DNA of 47,705 nucleotides. Origin: UBA1412 sp964609795. Lineage in GTDB: Bacteria; Verrucomicrobiota; Verrucomicrobiia; Limisphaerales; UBA1412. Positions 1-8,256 of the stretch are shown one piece after another. Positions within the stretch are counted from its first letter, which is position 1; each line of letters starts with the position of its first letter. Where the stretch lies: assembly GCA_964609795.1 (NCBI GenBank), contig CAZSTC010000011.1, positions 1 to 47,705 on the forward strand, in the 5' to 3' direction. The notes under the pieces were generated by a model. That model did not search any database, was not told the DNA's origin, and saw only the letters and a list, made by a program, of their open reading frames with translations. The translations under genes and the position numbers were made by a program.

Positions 1-81
1 TTCTCCTATTCCCCCTTTCCCTTTTCGGTGCGCGTATTTTTGAGGCAATGCGCACTGTTGTTAAAAATAAAAAAAGTGTAT

Positions 82-336
82 TTAGGCCTTTTCAAGAACC
101 TCCAATACCTCCTTTAATACCTCTGGATTGGCGTTTTTTAACAGTTCCGCAATCGTTTTTTTATCCGGAACTGTCGTTTTTATGTCCGCAAAGGCCGGGG
201 CCTTTTCTGTGAACTCGCGCCGCATGAAATCTGGGTCTTCTTTTATGTAGTGCTCGTCGAATGTTTGGGTATATGAAGGTTGTCCTACGAATGAAGTGGA
301 TGGACTGATTATATTGGCTGGCGAACCGCATGGAAT
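82..336 (-). pseudogene. C-terminal coding remnant, unknown protein
   Basis: This minus-strand frame is open from an in-frame stop at 337-339 down to a TAA at 82-84. The only ATG in it would leave fewer than 50 residues. The translated text is charged and helical, with motifs such as TFDEHYIKEDPDFMRREF and a helix NANPEVLKEVLEVLEKA at the end, and it looks like the C-terminus of a real protein rather than random translation. I do not recognise the family. It partly overlaps the plus-strand repeat ORF, so at least one of the two is decayed. Most likely this is a gene remnant whose 5' part is lost. Confidence 0.35.
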
Positions 337-796
337 TTATTTTACAAATCGAGTTTTCACTTTCGGTGGAACTAACATAGTAGTGCAATTTGCTTATTCC
401 GGTCTAGCATCTGACATAGAACGTGGCCATCAACTTTTCGCCAGTACGAATATGCTCTTTTGGGCAAATCGTTCCGGCAAGATTGTGAGAGGACCCAAAA
501 TGGCGTCAAGCATATCCGAGACACAAGAAAAGATAAATATGGAAAACTTCATCGAAGGCTGGATACGGACATCCCGTGAGGGCTCAGAAAAAGACCTGAA
601 TGAATTTCTGAAAACAAACTCCGGCGGTATTTTTCTCACCAAGCGATCGTTCCGCTCTGGCGGGAACAATTTTATTACAGCCTGGTTTGCTTCATCTCAT
701 ATAATAAGTGACAGGCGGCAACTTTTTGCCAATACGAATATGTATTTTTGGGTAGATTCTCGTTTCGGGAATATTTTGGGAGAACCTCATAAATAG
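296..796 (+). CDS. Small tandem-repeat protein, unknown function, probably decaying
   Basis: This 166-residue ORF has only a GTG start, and the frame is open upstream to 251 after a TAG at 248-250. It contains two imperfect units of about 60 residues. Unit 1 includes GHQLFASTNMLFW followed by NRSGKIVRGPK. Unit 2 includes RRQLFANTNMYFW followed by SRFGNILGEPHK. The residues around GEPHG at the start look like the end of a preceding unit. No signal peptide or membrane segment is visible, and I do not recognise the family. After the TAG stop, the next frame stays open and carries a degenerate third unit, so a frameshift is likely. Coding status is uncertain. Confidence 0.4.
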   Translation: MDGLIILAGEPHGIYFTNRVFTFGGTNIVVQFAYSGLASDIERGHQLFASTNMLFWANRSGKIVRGPKMASSISETQEKINMENFIEGWIRTSREGSEKDLNEFLKTNSGGIFLTKRSFRSGGNNFITAWFASSHIISDRRQLFANTNMYFWVDSRFGNILGEPHK

Positions 797-942
797 GACT
801 ACCTGAAGAATTCGATCAACAAGATCATGATAAAGTGAAAGTCAAATCAGGTTACAGGCAACCTTTATCCAGTACGAATAATCTCCCCCCCCCCGGCAGG
901 TAGACCCTCTTGGGAGAGGGGTGGAAGAGGCCTATGAAACCA
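797..942 (+). pseudogene. Frameshifted continuation of the repeat ORF
   Basis: A different plus-strand frame is open here to a TGA at 942-944. It encodes LPEEFDQQDHDKVKVKSG and then RQPLSSTNNL, a degenerate match to the RRQLFANTNMYF element of the preceding ORF. At DNA level the shared core is a run resembling caacttttNgccagtacgaat. A 10-C homopolymer at 885-894 follows directly. The simplest reading is a repeat-protein gene broken by an indel near its present stop codon. Confidence 0.35.
885..894. repeat. Poly-C tract (10 C)
   Basis: Ten consecutive C residues sit inside the frameshifted third repeat unit. They are followed by a short hairpin, CCCTCT (905-910) / AGAGGG (915-920). Tracts of this kind are prone to slippage and to sequencing error. 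Confidence 0.7.
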
Positions 943-945
943 AAT

Positions 946-997
946 GACAAAAACACAGTGCCGTTATTGAAATAACAAAAGCGCCTGTGTTTCTGTC
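946..997. terminator. Nested inverted repeat, possible terminator of the BMC operon
   Basis: GACAAAAACACAG (946-958) pairs with CTGTGTTTCTGTC (985-997) with one mismatch. The loop holds a second perfect hairpin, GTTATT (63-68 of that hundred) / AATAAC (971-976). It lies just 3' of the last BMC-operon gene on the minus strand. There is no strong U tail, so it may be a processing or stability hairpin instead. Confidence 0.45.
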
Positions 998-1021
998 GTT
1001 ACGCCTTTAAGGCAGCAAGCT

Positions 1022-2347
1022 TTAAGAGTACTTCTTATTTAAGCGGTGGAGGCTGTAGCTGAGACGGTGCTGAGAGTTCATCTTCGCAAAGTCGGGGGTA
1101 CCATCAGCTTTAAGAGGCCAGAGAGGTGAGGTGGCGCCCACTGCAGAATCAAGCGGAGTTTTTTTGATCTCAGCCGTTTTTTGTACTGCCGGAGGGGTAG
1201 GGCGAATGGTTTCATTAACAGGCGAATCCTTGCGGGCGGGAATAGAAATGGTGCGTTTGCTTCCCTGAGAATCGTAACTCATGGATTGCTCCGTCAATTG
1301 AATATCTTTTTCGAGAACCAGACGCGGCTTGATCTTTTTGGCTTCCAGTAAAGCGTGGTAAGCATGTACTGCCTCCTCCGGGCTGATTACACCATCAGTA
1401 ATGAGCCGAAGCATTTCAATGAATCCCAACTGGTGCTCGGCATTATTTATTTTACGGCCGAAGAGGGCAACACGAGCCCCATATTTCTGGGCATCATGAA
1501 TGAGTTTGAATGCGTCGTAGGTGGTTCCTGCACTGCCTCCCAATACCCCGACAACGAGATTGGGATCATACTGCACCAACTCTTCCATAAAGCGAGGTCC
1601 GTGGTAAACAATTTTTAGAAAAACCGGTCTGCCTGCTTCCGTGACGCCTGCTAGCGTCCGAATGATATTATCGTTAATGAAAGCTCCCAGTTGATCAGCG
1701 GGGATTCCGGAGTGGACGTTCGGATCAAAAACCTCTAAAAAATATCTAAACTTCTTACGCTCTGCCTCTTCGCGAAACTCTTTAAATGCTAAAAGAGCCT
1801 TACGGTCGCGTTCTAAATCGTTCAGATAAGTGATAGAGTAGAGACCCAGGTTTGCACCGGGAAACTCAGAAGGGTCAGCAGTGGGGGCGCATTCTACTTT
1901 GCCACATTGGATGTAGTCTATTGAAGCGGAGCGAAAGGTCTCGGAGGGTTCCTTCACGTAGCTGCCATTGCGAATAGCCCAAACGTCGCTGGTATCATTG
2001 GCACGGGCCGCAGGGGTAATTGGAGAGTTTTTGAAGAGGCCCTCTTTAATTGCAAGCTGCTCATTGACACTTGCGGACATCAACATAATATCCACAACCT
2101 TTTGGTCAATGATTTCCCGGATGATTTCCAAATATTCAGGAAGACTCCGATAGCCAAACTCTTCTCGTGTCCAAACTTCAGGAGAGAATTGAGCGGAAAT
2201 TTCGCCCGATTTTGCCAAGTATTTCCGAGAACCTGTGGCCTGGATACCAAAAGCCATATCGGCATCTTTGGCATCGGCAATAATGAAGGCTCTGGAAGAG
2301 CGATTCGAACGAATTTCCTTTAGCTTTGCATCCAGGGATTTAATCAT
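1022..2347 (-). CDS. DeoC/LacD-type TIM-barrel aldolase-like protein with C-terminal tail (BMC operon)
   Basis: This 441-residue protein is the last gene of the BMC operon, 6 bp after the dehydrogenase gene. Residues about 15-340 resemble class I aldolases of the DeoC/LacD/FbaB type. Signs are a lysine in PVFLKIVYHG (K245) as candidate Schiff-base residue, a glycine-rich phosphate-binding-like stretch VVGVLGGSAGTTYDAF, and LFGRKIN near the end of the barrel. A Pro/Thr/Lys-rich linker (about 345-405) leads to a basic terminal helix containing DFAKMNSQHRLSYSLHRL. That architecture, enzyme then linker then short amphipathic helix, is typical of encapsulated BMC enzymes. Fold assignment and substrate are inferred. 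It could act on a sugar phosphate or be a catalytically altered paralogue. Confidence 0.65.
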   Translation of the reverse strand: MIKSLDAKLKEIRSNRSSRAFIIADAKDADMAFGIQATGSRKYLAKSGEISAQFSPEVWTREEFGYRSLPEYLEIIREIIDQKVVDIMLMSASVNEQLAIKEGLFKNSPITPAARANDTSDVWAIRNGSYVKEPSETFRSASIDYIQCGKVECAPTADPSEFPGANLGLYSITYLNDLERDRKALLAFKEFREEAERKKFRYFLEVFDPNVHSGIPADQLGAFINDNIIRTLAGVTEAGRPVFLKIVYHGPRFMEELVQYDPNLVVGVLGGSAGTTYDAFKLIHDAQKYGARVALFGRKINNAEHQLGFIEMLRLITDGVISPEEAVHAYHALLEAKKIKPRLVLEKDIQLTEQSMSYDSQGSKRTISIPARKDSPVNETIRPTPPAVQKTAEIKKTPLDSAVGATSPLWPLKADGTPDFAKMNSQHRLSYSLHRLNKKYS

Positions 2348-2353
2348 GGGAGA

Positions 2354-3277
2354 CTACTGTATTTTCGAAAAAGTTTCTTGTAAAGCCCTAGCTGAATTTT
2401 GCAATCCCAGTTTTTCGCGCGGCCAGAGAGCAATTTCGATCTGGTCCAGCACACCTTTTCGACCGATCACCGTAGGAATGCTGAAGCACACATTCTTGAT
2501 GCCATAGGTACCCTGCTGCAAAGATGAGACCGGGAGGATGCATTGTTTATCCAATAAAATGGCATGAATGACTTCTCTTATTGAAATAGCCACAGCCCAT
2601 CCCGCTCCACCTTTTTTTGAAATTACCTCAGCCCCACTTCCGCGAGTCCGTTCAAAAAGCTTGGTCTGCATACTGCTGCTCATCAGGGGGAGTCCCGTCA
2701 GGGGAAGCCCATTGACGCTGGCCGAAGACCAAATTGGAACCATGGAATCTCCGTGTTCTCCAAGGATTAAAGCCTTCACCTGGCTGGTAGCCAATTTCAG
2801 CTCTTGTGCTATCAGCGAAGAAAAGCGGCTTGTATCAAGCATCGTACCCAAGCCGATCACTTGTTGCCAGGGTAAGCCCAATTCACGCACGGCCATCTGA
2901 GTAAGAATATCCACAGGGTTCGACACCACAAAAACTATGGCATCTTTCTTGAAACCTGCAGTTTTGATTTCAGCTAAAATCTGTTGAAAGAGCGAAACGT
3001 TCCTGTTGATCAAATCCAACCGTGATTCGTCAGGCTTGCGGCGTAAACCGGCAGTGATCAGAAAGAGATCGCTGTTTGCTGCTGCATTATAGTCCCCAGC
3101 ATAAATTTTCTGGTCAGCGCAGAGAGCTGCTCCGTGCAGCAAGTCTAGCGCCTCACCTTGGGCAGCCGATTGATTGGCATCCAGGAGCTGAATTTCGGAA
3201 ACCAGTCCACCACATTGGAGCGCAAAAGCTGCGCAAGCGCCCACTCTGCCACCACCACCAATAACCGTGACTTTCAT
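2354..3277 (-). CDS. Lactate/malate dehydrogenase family protein
   Basis: A 307-residue NAD-dependent 2-hydroxyacid dehydrogenase of the LDH/MDH superfamily, at its usual length. The Rossmann motif is GGGGRVGACAAF at 7-18. Catalytic residues are visible: R86 (ESRLDL), N120 (VSNPVD), D148 and R151 (LDTSRF), and H175 (GEHGDSMVP). The substrate-specificity position, Gln in lactate dehydrogenases, is Arg here (R80 in LRRKPDESR), as in malate dehydrogenases. It sits between the two aldolase genes and probably recycles the NADH made by the aldehyde dehydrogenase. Lactate, malate or another 2-oxoacid are all possible substrates. No terminal encapsulation helix is evident. Confidence 0.85.
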   Translation of the reverse strand: MKVTVIGGGGRVGACAAFALQCGGLVSEIQLLDANQSAAQGEALDLLHGAALCADQKIYAGDYNAAANSDLFLITAGLRRKPDESRLDLINRNVSLFQQILAEIKTAGFKKDAIVFVVSNPVDILTQMAVRELGLPWQQVIGLGTMLDTSRFSSLIAQELKLATSQVKALILGEHGDSMVPIWSSASVNGLPLTGLPLMSSSMQTKLFERTRGSGAEVISKKGGAGWAVAISIREVIHAILLDKQCILPVSSLQQGTYGIKNVCFSIPTVIGRKGVLDQIEIALWPREKLGLQNSARALQETFSKIQ

Positions 3278-3298
3278 CTTGTTTTACCAGTTCGTTTA

Positions 3299-4342
3299 TT
3301 AGTTTTGAATCTTGTTAACGATCATCTCAGTGATCGTTTTAATTAATTCCTCAGCCTGCAAATCAGGAGGTGTTGTCTCTTTATCCTGAGACGGAACTCC
3401 ACAGACGACACCCGGATGCCATTCGCTATTATCGCAAAGTTCACATTCTTTCAGCTCGTAACGACGATCGGGGATTCCGAGTGTTTTTTTGATTTTTAAG
3501 AGATCCTGAACCTTATCGCGGGAGATGGTTTTTAATTCTGTACCCAACTGCGTAGCAAAAACAATCGTACGGCAATAAGCATCGACAATTTCCATCTTCC
3601 AATAGGCATCCTCAAGACCGGTGCCCCAGGTGACAACACCATGGTTGGCCATCAGAATAGTATTGTGTTGTTTAACCAGAGCTGCAACGCTCTTGCCCAT
3701 CTCAACAGAGCCGGGAGTGGAGTAGTCAGCAATTGGTGCTTCACCCACCAGAATCTCCATCTCGGGAATCATACAGGTAGGCGGTTGGATGCGGGCTACT
3801 GCAAATGCGGTGGCATGCGGAGGGTGAGCATGCACACAGGAAATGGCCTTGGGTTGCGCTTTCATCATTTCCAGGTGCATTAAAATTTCGCTTGTCCGCT
3901 TTTTCACACCTGCCTTCTGATTGCCATCCAAGTCGACCAGGCACATATCTGTAGGTTTCAAAAAACCTTTGGAAACCATGGTGGGGGTGCATAATACCAG
4001 ATTCTGAGCCACGCGAACAGAGATATTACCTCCGTTGCCATCCACATAATCGCGTTCCCAAAGTCTGCGCCCTATGTCACAGATATCGTTTTTAAGTTGG
4101 TTTAACTCGGGGGAGTTAAAGAAAGCCTCAATATTCAATACCTGGCGGGTGAGAGGGCTCTGAGCCGCATCTGTTGCTGATTCCGATTTTGCAGTGGTTG
4201 CAGTACCGGCAGGTTTAACCTTCAAAGCGTTTAGTAAGTCTTTGGCTGATGGGGTATAAAGTGCGTTAGACGGGAGGGTAGAGGGATCACCTCCATTAGC
4301 TATGAGTTCTGAAACATCTCGACTGCTGATAACTTTTTTCAT
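3299..4342 (-). CDS. Class II L-fuculose/L-rhamnulose-1-phosphate aldolase, BMC type (PvmN-like)
   Basis: A 347-residue zinc aldolase of the AraD/FucA family. It is expected to split L-fuculose-1-P or L-rhamnulose-1-P into DHAP and L-lactaldehyde in the BMC lumen. The catalytic core spans about 75-285. Zinc ligands are the His pair in CVHAHPPHATAF (H171, H173) and H234 in MANHGVVTWG, with acidic residue E194 nearby. The protein exceeds plain FucA (about 215 residues) at both ends. An N-terminal extension of about 66 residues contains an LYTPSAKDLL element. The C-terminus has three cysteines (C300, C303, C314) and an amphipathic helix, AEELIKTITEMIVNKI, that looks like an encapsulation peptide. 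Its start overlaps the upstream pentamer gene stop by 4 bp (ATGA). Confidence 0.9.
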   Translation of the reverse strand: MKKVISSRDVSELIANGGDPSTLPSNALYTPSAKDLLNALKVKPAGTATTAKSESATDAAQSPLTRQVLNIEAFFNSPELNQLKNDICDIGRRLWERDYVDGNGGNISVRVAQNLVLCTPTMVSKGFLKPTDMCLVDLDGNQKAGVKKRTSEILMHLEMMKAQPKAISCVHAHPPHATAFAVARIQPPTCMIPEMEILVGEAPIADYSTPGSVEMGKSVAALVKQHNTILMANHGVVTWGTGLEDAYWKMEIVDAYCRTIVFATQLGTELKTISRDKVQDLLKIKKTLGIPDRRYELKECELCDNSEWHPGVVCGVPSQDKETTPPDLQAEELIKTITEMIVNKIQN

Positions 4343-4650
4343 GATTCAAACGGTTTGTAAAAAACTTGATCAATAATGGCCGTATTAATTGCATCTACAG
4401 GCGTTGGATTCTCGAATGGGGCTGCGGCTTCAGCTCCTTCGACGTAGCCTATTATATCTCCCATGCCAGCGCCCAGATCATCATATACAACCGGGCTGGG
4501 CCCCGGTGACAAAGCTGAAGACGCCATGTCATCTGATATTGCCTTTATAGTTTTGCGGTCACTGGGATTGATAATAAGCCATCGAGCGCCCTTGAAGGCA
4601 GGACAAGCAACGCTCAGAGTAACGCGACCTATAACTTTTCCCAGTTTCAT
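4339..4650 (-). CDS. BMC-P pentameric vertex protein (EutN/CcmL family)
   Basis: A 103-residue EutN/CcmL-family protein forming pentamers that cap the shell vertices. It shows the family N-terminus MKLGKVIGRVTLSV, a central glycine-rich turn DDLGAGMGDIIGYVEG, and the C-terminal strand NTAIIDQVFY. It is one of three BMC-P genes in the operon. It lies between another BMC-P gene (6 bp upstream) and the class II aldolase (4-bp overlap), consistent with coupled translation. Confidence 0.9.
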   Translation of the reverse strand: MKLGKVIGRVTLSVACPAFKGARWLIINPSDRKTIKAISDDMASSALSPGPSPVVYDDLGAGMGDIIGYVEGAEAAAPFENPTPVDAINTAIIDQVFYKPFES

Positions 4651-4656
4651 AGAGTA

Positions 4657-4914
4657 CTATTTATCTAAAACACCAATGATGACGTAACGAGCCGGGCTGC
4701 GCTGATCATTGACTCTGCTTCGAGCGGTTAGCCCGTCTGAGGTGAGATTAACCCGCTGATGTAATCCGGCACCGAGTTGATCAATTGCCACCAGTGGCGC
4801 CCCCAAGGGCTTGCCTTCAAAAGTCTCGGGTTGGCAAAGAAGTAATCTCTGCCCCAGAAGGCTCTTGTGCTTTTGGGTAGCAACGATATTTCCAACAACT
4901 CGGGCCAGCAACAT
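4657..4914 (-). CDS. BMC-P pentameric vertex protein (EutN/CcmL family)
   Basis: An 85-residue EutN/CcmL homologue. It begins MLLARVVGNIVATQKH, has the conserved VAIDQLGAGLHQRV turn, and ends with YVIIGVLD, the canonical last strand that docks in the pentamer. It starts 1 nt after the aldehyde dehydrogenase stop codon. Three sequence-divergent pentamers in one operon may occupy different vertices, but that is inference. Confidence 0.9.
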   Translation of the reverse strand: MLLARVVGNIVATQKHKSLLGQRLLLCQPETFEGKPLGAPLVAIDQLGAGLHQRVNLTSDGLTARSRVNDQRSPARYVIIGVLDK

Positions 4915-4915
4915 C

Positions 4916-6370
4916 TTAGTAGATCCTTAAATTATCCACCATCACGCAGCGGCGGATGCGAGTGAAAGTACGCGGCGTCGTGATACCTTCACCGGTAGGT
5001 GTAGCGATTGAAAAACTGGAATATCCTTCACCACCACTGCCCAAGCCGCAAAGAGAAGAACCATTTTTAACAAAAATAGTCGTATCCAAAGCTCGGGCCA
5101 TTGCCGTCATATGATTGACGTTATGAGAGTGAATGATCGCCGTATGCTTATAGTTGTGCTCTGCTTCAAGTGATTTTTGAATTCCTTCACCGACATCACG
5201 GACTTTTACGATGGGGATAAAAGGCATCATTTGTTCTTCTTGAACAAAAATATGAGAAGCATCAGTCTCAGCAAAGAGCATGGCAGTTTCCTGCGGAATG
5301 CTGACACCCGCCACTTTTGCTAAAACGCAAGCATCGCGTCCCACCAAATCACGGTTGACAACCATATGGGAGCAGCCGCCCCCTTGCCCTGCAGGGACAA
5401 AAGCCTCTTTGACGAGGCGCTCAACTTGAGCCTCGTTCAGCTTAACAGCACCAGCCCTGGACATCTCCTCCATAAAACGGTTGAAAACGCTCTCTACAAC
5501 GAATACTTCTTTTTCACCGATGCATAGGAGGTTGTTATCATACCCACCGCCCGTGATAATTCCTTGAGCTGCTTTGGCCAAATCCGCTGTCTCATCTACA
5601 AGCACCGGAGGATTGCCGGGGCCGGCACAGATAGCACGCTTCCCACTCTTCATCGCAGCCTTGACAACACCAGGCCCGCCTGTGACACAAAGTAGTTTTA
5701 CACAGGGGCTGTTTGCTATTGCCTGGAAAGAATCCAGGGTAGGGTGTTCAACGATCGAAATGAGATTTTCGATTCCCAGTTCATGGAAGATGGCCTCATT
5801 CAGCACTCGCGCCGCTATGGTTGCACAACGGGATGCGCCGGGATGAGGGTTGAAGACAACGGCGTTACCTGCCGCTACCATGCTGATGACATTGCAAGCA
5901 AGTGTGGGAATAGAATGAGTGCTGGGAGTAATGGCGCCTATCACTCCGAATGGAGTGAATTCCTCCATCGTGATTCCATGGTCGCCACTCATGCCATTGG
6001 GTTTAAGAAACTCTACCCCTGGCAGATTTTTAAGACCCAAAAGCTTATCTATTTTATGGTCCAATCGGCCAATCTTTGTCTCCTCCAGCTCAATTTTTCC
6101 CCATTCATTGGCATGATCTGTCGTTAACTTTTTGACGATGCTAATGACGGTATTGCGCCCGGCTACACCTTTTGTTTGAAGCTGTTTGTAGGCAGCTTCT
6201 GCGGCAGTACAGGCTTCTGTGGCATCCTGAAAAACGCCATAGTAACGCTTGTTGGCACAAGTTGTCCGGCTGGGGTTGCCGTTGACAGCGCTCATACTAT
6301 CCAGTCGTGTGAGCACCTGTTCAACGACTTCCCGAATCAGTGCCTCGTTTACTCCTGACCCACTACTCAT
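4916..6370 (-). CDS. BMC-encapsulated CoA-acylating aldehyde dehydrogenase (PduP/EutE family)
   Basis: A 484-residue CoA-dependent aldehyde dehydrogenase. In this BMC class it should oxidise L-lactaldehyde to lactyl-CoA with NAD+. The N-terminal helix NEALIREVVEQVLTRLDSM (8-26) is a clear encapsulation-peptide candidate, followed by a variable linker to about residue 40. The catalytic cysteine is C283 in YDNNLLCIGEKEVF. Cofactor-binding stretches include GVIGAITPSTHSIPT and LLCVTGGPGVV. Length matches PduP/EutE. It is flanked by pentamer genes. The product feeds PduL and the acetate kinase-like protein encoded upstream. Confidence 0.93.
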   Translation of the reverse strand: MSSGSGVNEALIREVVEQVLTRLDSMSAVNGNPSRTTCANKRYYGVFQDATEACTAAEAAYKQLQTKGVAGRNTVISIVKKLTTDHANEWGKIELEETKIGRLDHKIDKLLGLKNLPGVEFLKPNGMSGDHGITMEEFTPFGVIGAITPSTHSIPTLACNVISMVAAGNAVVFNPHPGASRCATIAARVLNEAIFHELGIENLISIVEHPTLDSFQAIANSPCVKLLCVTGGPGVVKAAMKSGKRAICAGPGNPPVLVDETADLAKAAQGIITGGGYDNNLLCIGEKEVFVVESVFNRFMEEMSRAGAVKLNEAQVERLVKEAFVPAGQGGGCSHMVVNRDLVGRDACVLAKVAGVSIPQETAMLFAETDASHIFVQEEQMMPFIPIVKVRDVGEGIQKSLEAEHNYKHTAIIHSHNVNHMTAMARALDTTIFVKNGSSLCGLGSGGEGYSSFSIATPTGEGITTPRTFTRIRRCVMVDNLRIY

Positions 6371-6383
6371 ATTCTATAGTTCT

Positions 6384-6695
6384 CTACTTTTTGGTTGTGT
6401 AGACTTTCTTACCTAAGATGTCTACGGTATCAACAATTCCAATAATAACAGCATCTACCGGCGCCTGCTTTAGCCCTGGGGCCAGCCTGGCTGAACTCCC
6501 TTGGCAGAAAAGCACCAATTCTCCTTCACCAGCGCCCACGGAATCCACGGCAATGAACGTCGTATCCAGCTCTTTTAAAGAACCAGGATTCTTATCGTCT
6601 GCAACCACCGGCCGCAACACAAGAAGCTTGCGGCCCTCCATCGCGGGGTCCTTTTTTGTGGCGACGACGACCCCGACTACCTGGGCTAAATACAT
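6384..6695 (-). CDS. BMC-P pentameric vertex protein (EutN/CcmL family)
   Basis: A 103-residue EutN/CcmL protein starting MYLAQVVGVVVATKKDP, with the turn IAVDSVGAGEGELVLFC and the final strand VDAVIIGIVDTVDI. A short basic tail, GKKVYTTKK, follows. It is longer than the 85-residue paralogue because of an insertion around VVADDKNPGSLKELD. It lies 3 bp downstream of a BMC-H gene and 13 bp upstream of the aldehyde dehydrogenase. Confidence 0.9.
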   Translation of the reverse strand: MYLAQVVGVVVATKKDPAMEGRKLLVLRPVVADDKNPGSLKELDTTFIAVDSVGAGEGELVLFCQGSSARLAPGLKQAPVDAVIIGIVDTVDILGKKVYTTKK

Positions 6696-6698
6696 AGC

Positions 6699-7007
6699 CT
6701 ATCGGGCTGTTGGCGTGGCAGTCGTTTTGGTCGATTGCGGCAATACTACTTGGATATCATCGTTAGGGCGCGCAATTACGTGAGCGCTGATGACATCCCC
6801 ACCAGTGGATTTTACAGCGGCGACCCCCGCATCCACAGCTGCCTGGACAGCTGCCACATCTCCCAACACAACGGCTGTTACCATTGCATTTCCAACCTGC
6901 TTCATGGGACCGGCCAATTCTACATTGGCGGCTTTGAGCATCGCATCCGTGCCTTGTACAAGAGCGACAAGTCCACGGGTTTCCAGCATTCCTATTGCTT
7001 GTGACAT
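6699..7007 (-). CDS. BMC-H hexameric shell protein, tailed
   Basis: A 102-residue single-domain BMC-H (Pfam BMC) protein that tiles shell facets. Family hallmarks are MSQAIGMLETRGLVALVQGTD at the start and HVIARPNDDIQ near the end. The pore-loop position reads KQVGNAMV, differing from the KIGSG type in the paralogue at 8257. A Thr/Ser-rich C-terminal tail of about 15 residues (PQSTKTTATPTAR) extends beyond the domain. The gene is 22 bp downstream of the acetate kinase-like gene. Confidence 0.93.
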   Translation of the reverse strand: MSQAIGMLETRGLVALVQGTDAMLKAANVELAGPMKQVGNAMVTAVVLGDVAAVQAAVDAGVAAVKSTGGDVISAHVIARPNDDIQVVLPQSTKTTATPTAR

Positions 7008-7029
7008 AAATATTTTAATGAGTTACTAG

Positions 7030-8214
7030 TTAATTTAATAAAAAGCGTTTTACTTCCCTAGCAATGACCAGTTCTTCATTGGTCGGGATTACGAAAATTT
7101 TGACATTAGAATCAGCCGCACTGATTTCTACTTCTGCGTTTGATTTCGTGACAGCGTTCTTTTGTTTATCAAGTTTGATTCCAAGATTATCGAGGTTCTC
7201 ACAGATTTGAGCTCTCAATTGCGGATTGTTCTCAGCAATACCCGCAGTGAAGGCTATGGCATCCACTCCGTTCATTTGGAACATACTGGCCCCTAACCAG
7301 TGGCGAGCCTGCCAAACCAGAACATCAATTGCCAGCTGAGCATTTTTGTTTCCTCGGCTCGCTTGTTCGGTTATCTCCCGCATATCATTGTACCCGCCTG
7401 AGAGCCCTTTCAGACCCGCTTCTTTGCAAAGAGCAGGTTCAATCTGCTGCAAAGACAAGCCTTTCTGGCGCATCATAAACGGGATAGCGAAAGAATCTAA
7501 ATCACCAACACGATTGTTCTGAGGCAAACCGGATTGAGGACTCATTCCCAAACTGTTGCATATAGCGACTCCGTTTAGAATCGCAGTGATTGAGGAACTG
7601 CCCCCCAGGTGACAAGATACAACCCGCAAATTCGGTTTTTGCACAGGAGTTGCCCCCTGGTTTACATAGAGCATTCGCACTCGTTCAGCAATATCTGATC
7701 TGCCCAGTAGTTCAGCTGATCTTTCCGCGATAAACTTGTGACTGGCACCATGGAATCCCCAGCGCCTGACGCCCTCATCATACCAATCTTGAGGCACGGC
7801 ATATCGAATGGCCGCTTCCGGAGCCCATTGATAAAAGGATGTTTCAAAAAGACCTATCATAGGTGTTGATGGCATCCTTTTTGCAAAAAGTCTTACACCG
7901 TCGATGTAGGGCGGATTATGCGCCGGGGCCATCTCACGATAAGCCTCCATGGCTGCCAGGACACGCTCGTCCATTCGGACACAACCCGTGACACCGCGGG
8001 CAATGACAGGCTTAAAGCCGACAGCCGCTAAATCCTTTTCTCCGGTGATATGTCCTGCATCCATCAACTCTTTCAAGCAGGAATTGACGGCTTCAGTGTA
8101 GTCACTTACCCGTTCAAAGCCTCCACGTGCCAACAGTCTCTCTTCATTGCCGCTGCAATCAAAGAGGCGGTACTTCAAGGATGTGGACCCCAAATTAGCA
8201 ACCAGTATTTTCAA
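7030..8214 (-). CDS. ackA: Acetate kinase-family acyl kinase (BMC operon)
   Basis: A 394-residue ASKHA-fold acetate kinase of normal length. Motifs are ANLGSTSLKYRLF at the N-terminus, GLFETSFYQ, the signature RRWGFHGASHKFIAER, VVSCHLGGSSSI and AFTAGIAENNP. It transfers phosphate from an acyl phosphate to ADP. In this pathway the natural substrate may be lactyl-phosphate made by PduL, giving lactate and ATP. No encapsulation peptide is evident, so it may act in the cytosol or at the shell. It lies between shell genes. Substrate is inferred from context. Confidence 0.88.
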   Translation of the reverse strand: MKILVANLGSTSLKYRLFDCSGNEERLLARGGFERVSDYTEAVNSCLKELMDAGHITGEKDLAAVGFKPVIARGVTGCVRMDERVLAAMEAYREMAPAHNPPYIDGVRLFAKRMPSTPMIGLFETSFYQWAPEAAIRYAVPQDWYDEGVRRWGFHGASHKFIAERSAELLGRSDIAERVRMLYVNQGATPVQKPNLRVVSCHLGGSSSITAILNGVAICNSLGMSPQSGLPQNNRVGDLDSFAIPFMMRQKGLSLQQIEPALCKEAGLKGLSGGYNDMREITEQASRGNKNAQLAIDVLVWQARHWLGASMFQMNGVDAIAFTAGIAENNPQLRAQICENLDNLGIKLDKQKNAVTKSNAEVEISAADSNVKIFVIPTNEELVIAREVKRFLLN

Positions 8215-8256
8215 GGAGCTGCTAAGCGTTTGATATTTTTAAAAGGGAGCGTACGC

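Noticed and set aside
1..60. GTGCGC (28-33) / GCGCAC (50-55) inverted repeat
   Set aside because: Only 6 bp with a 16-nt loop and no U tail; easily chance.
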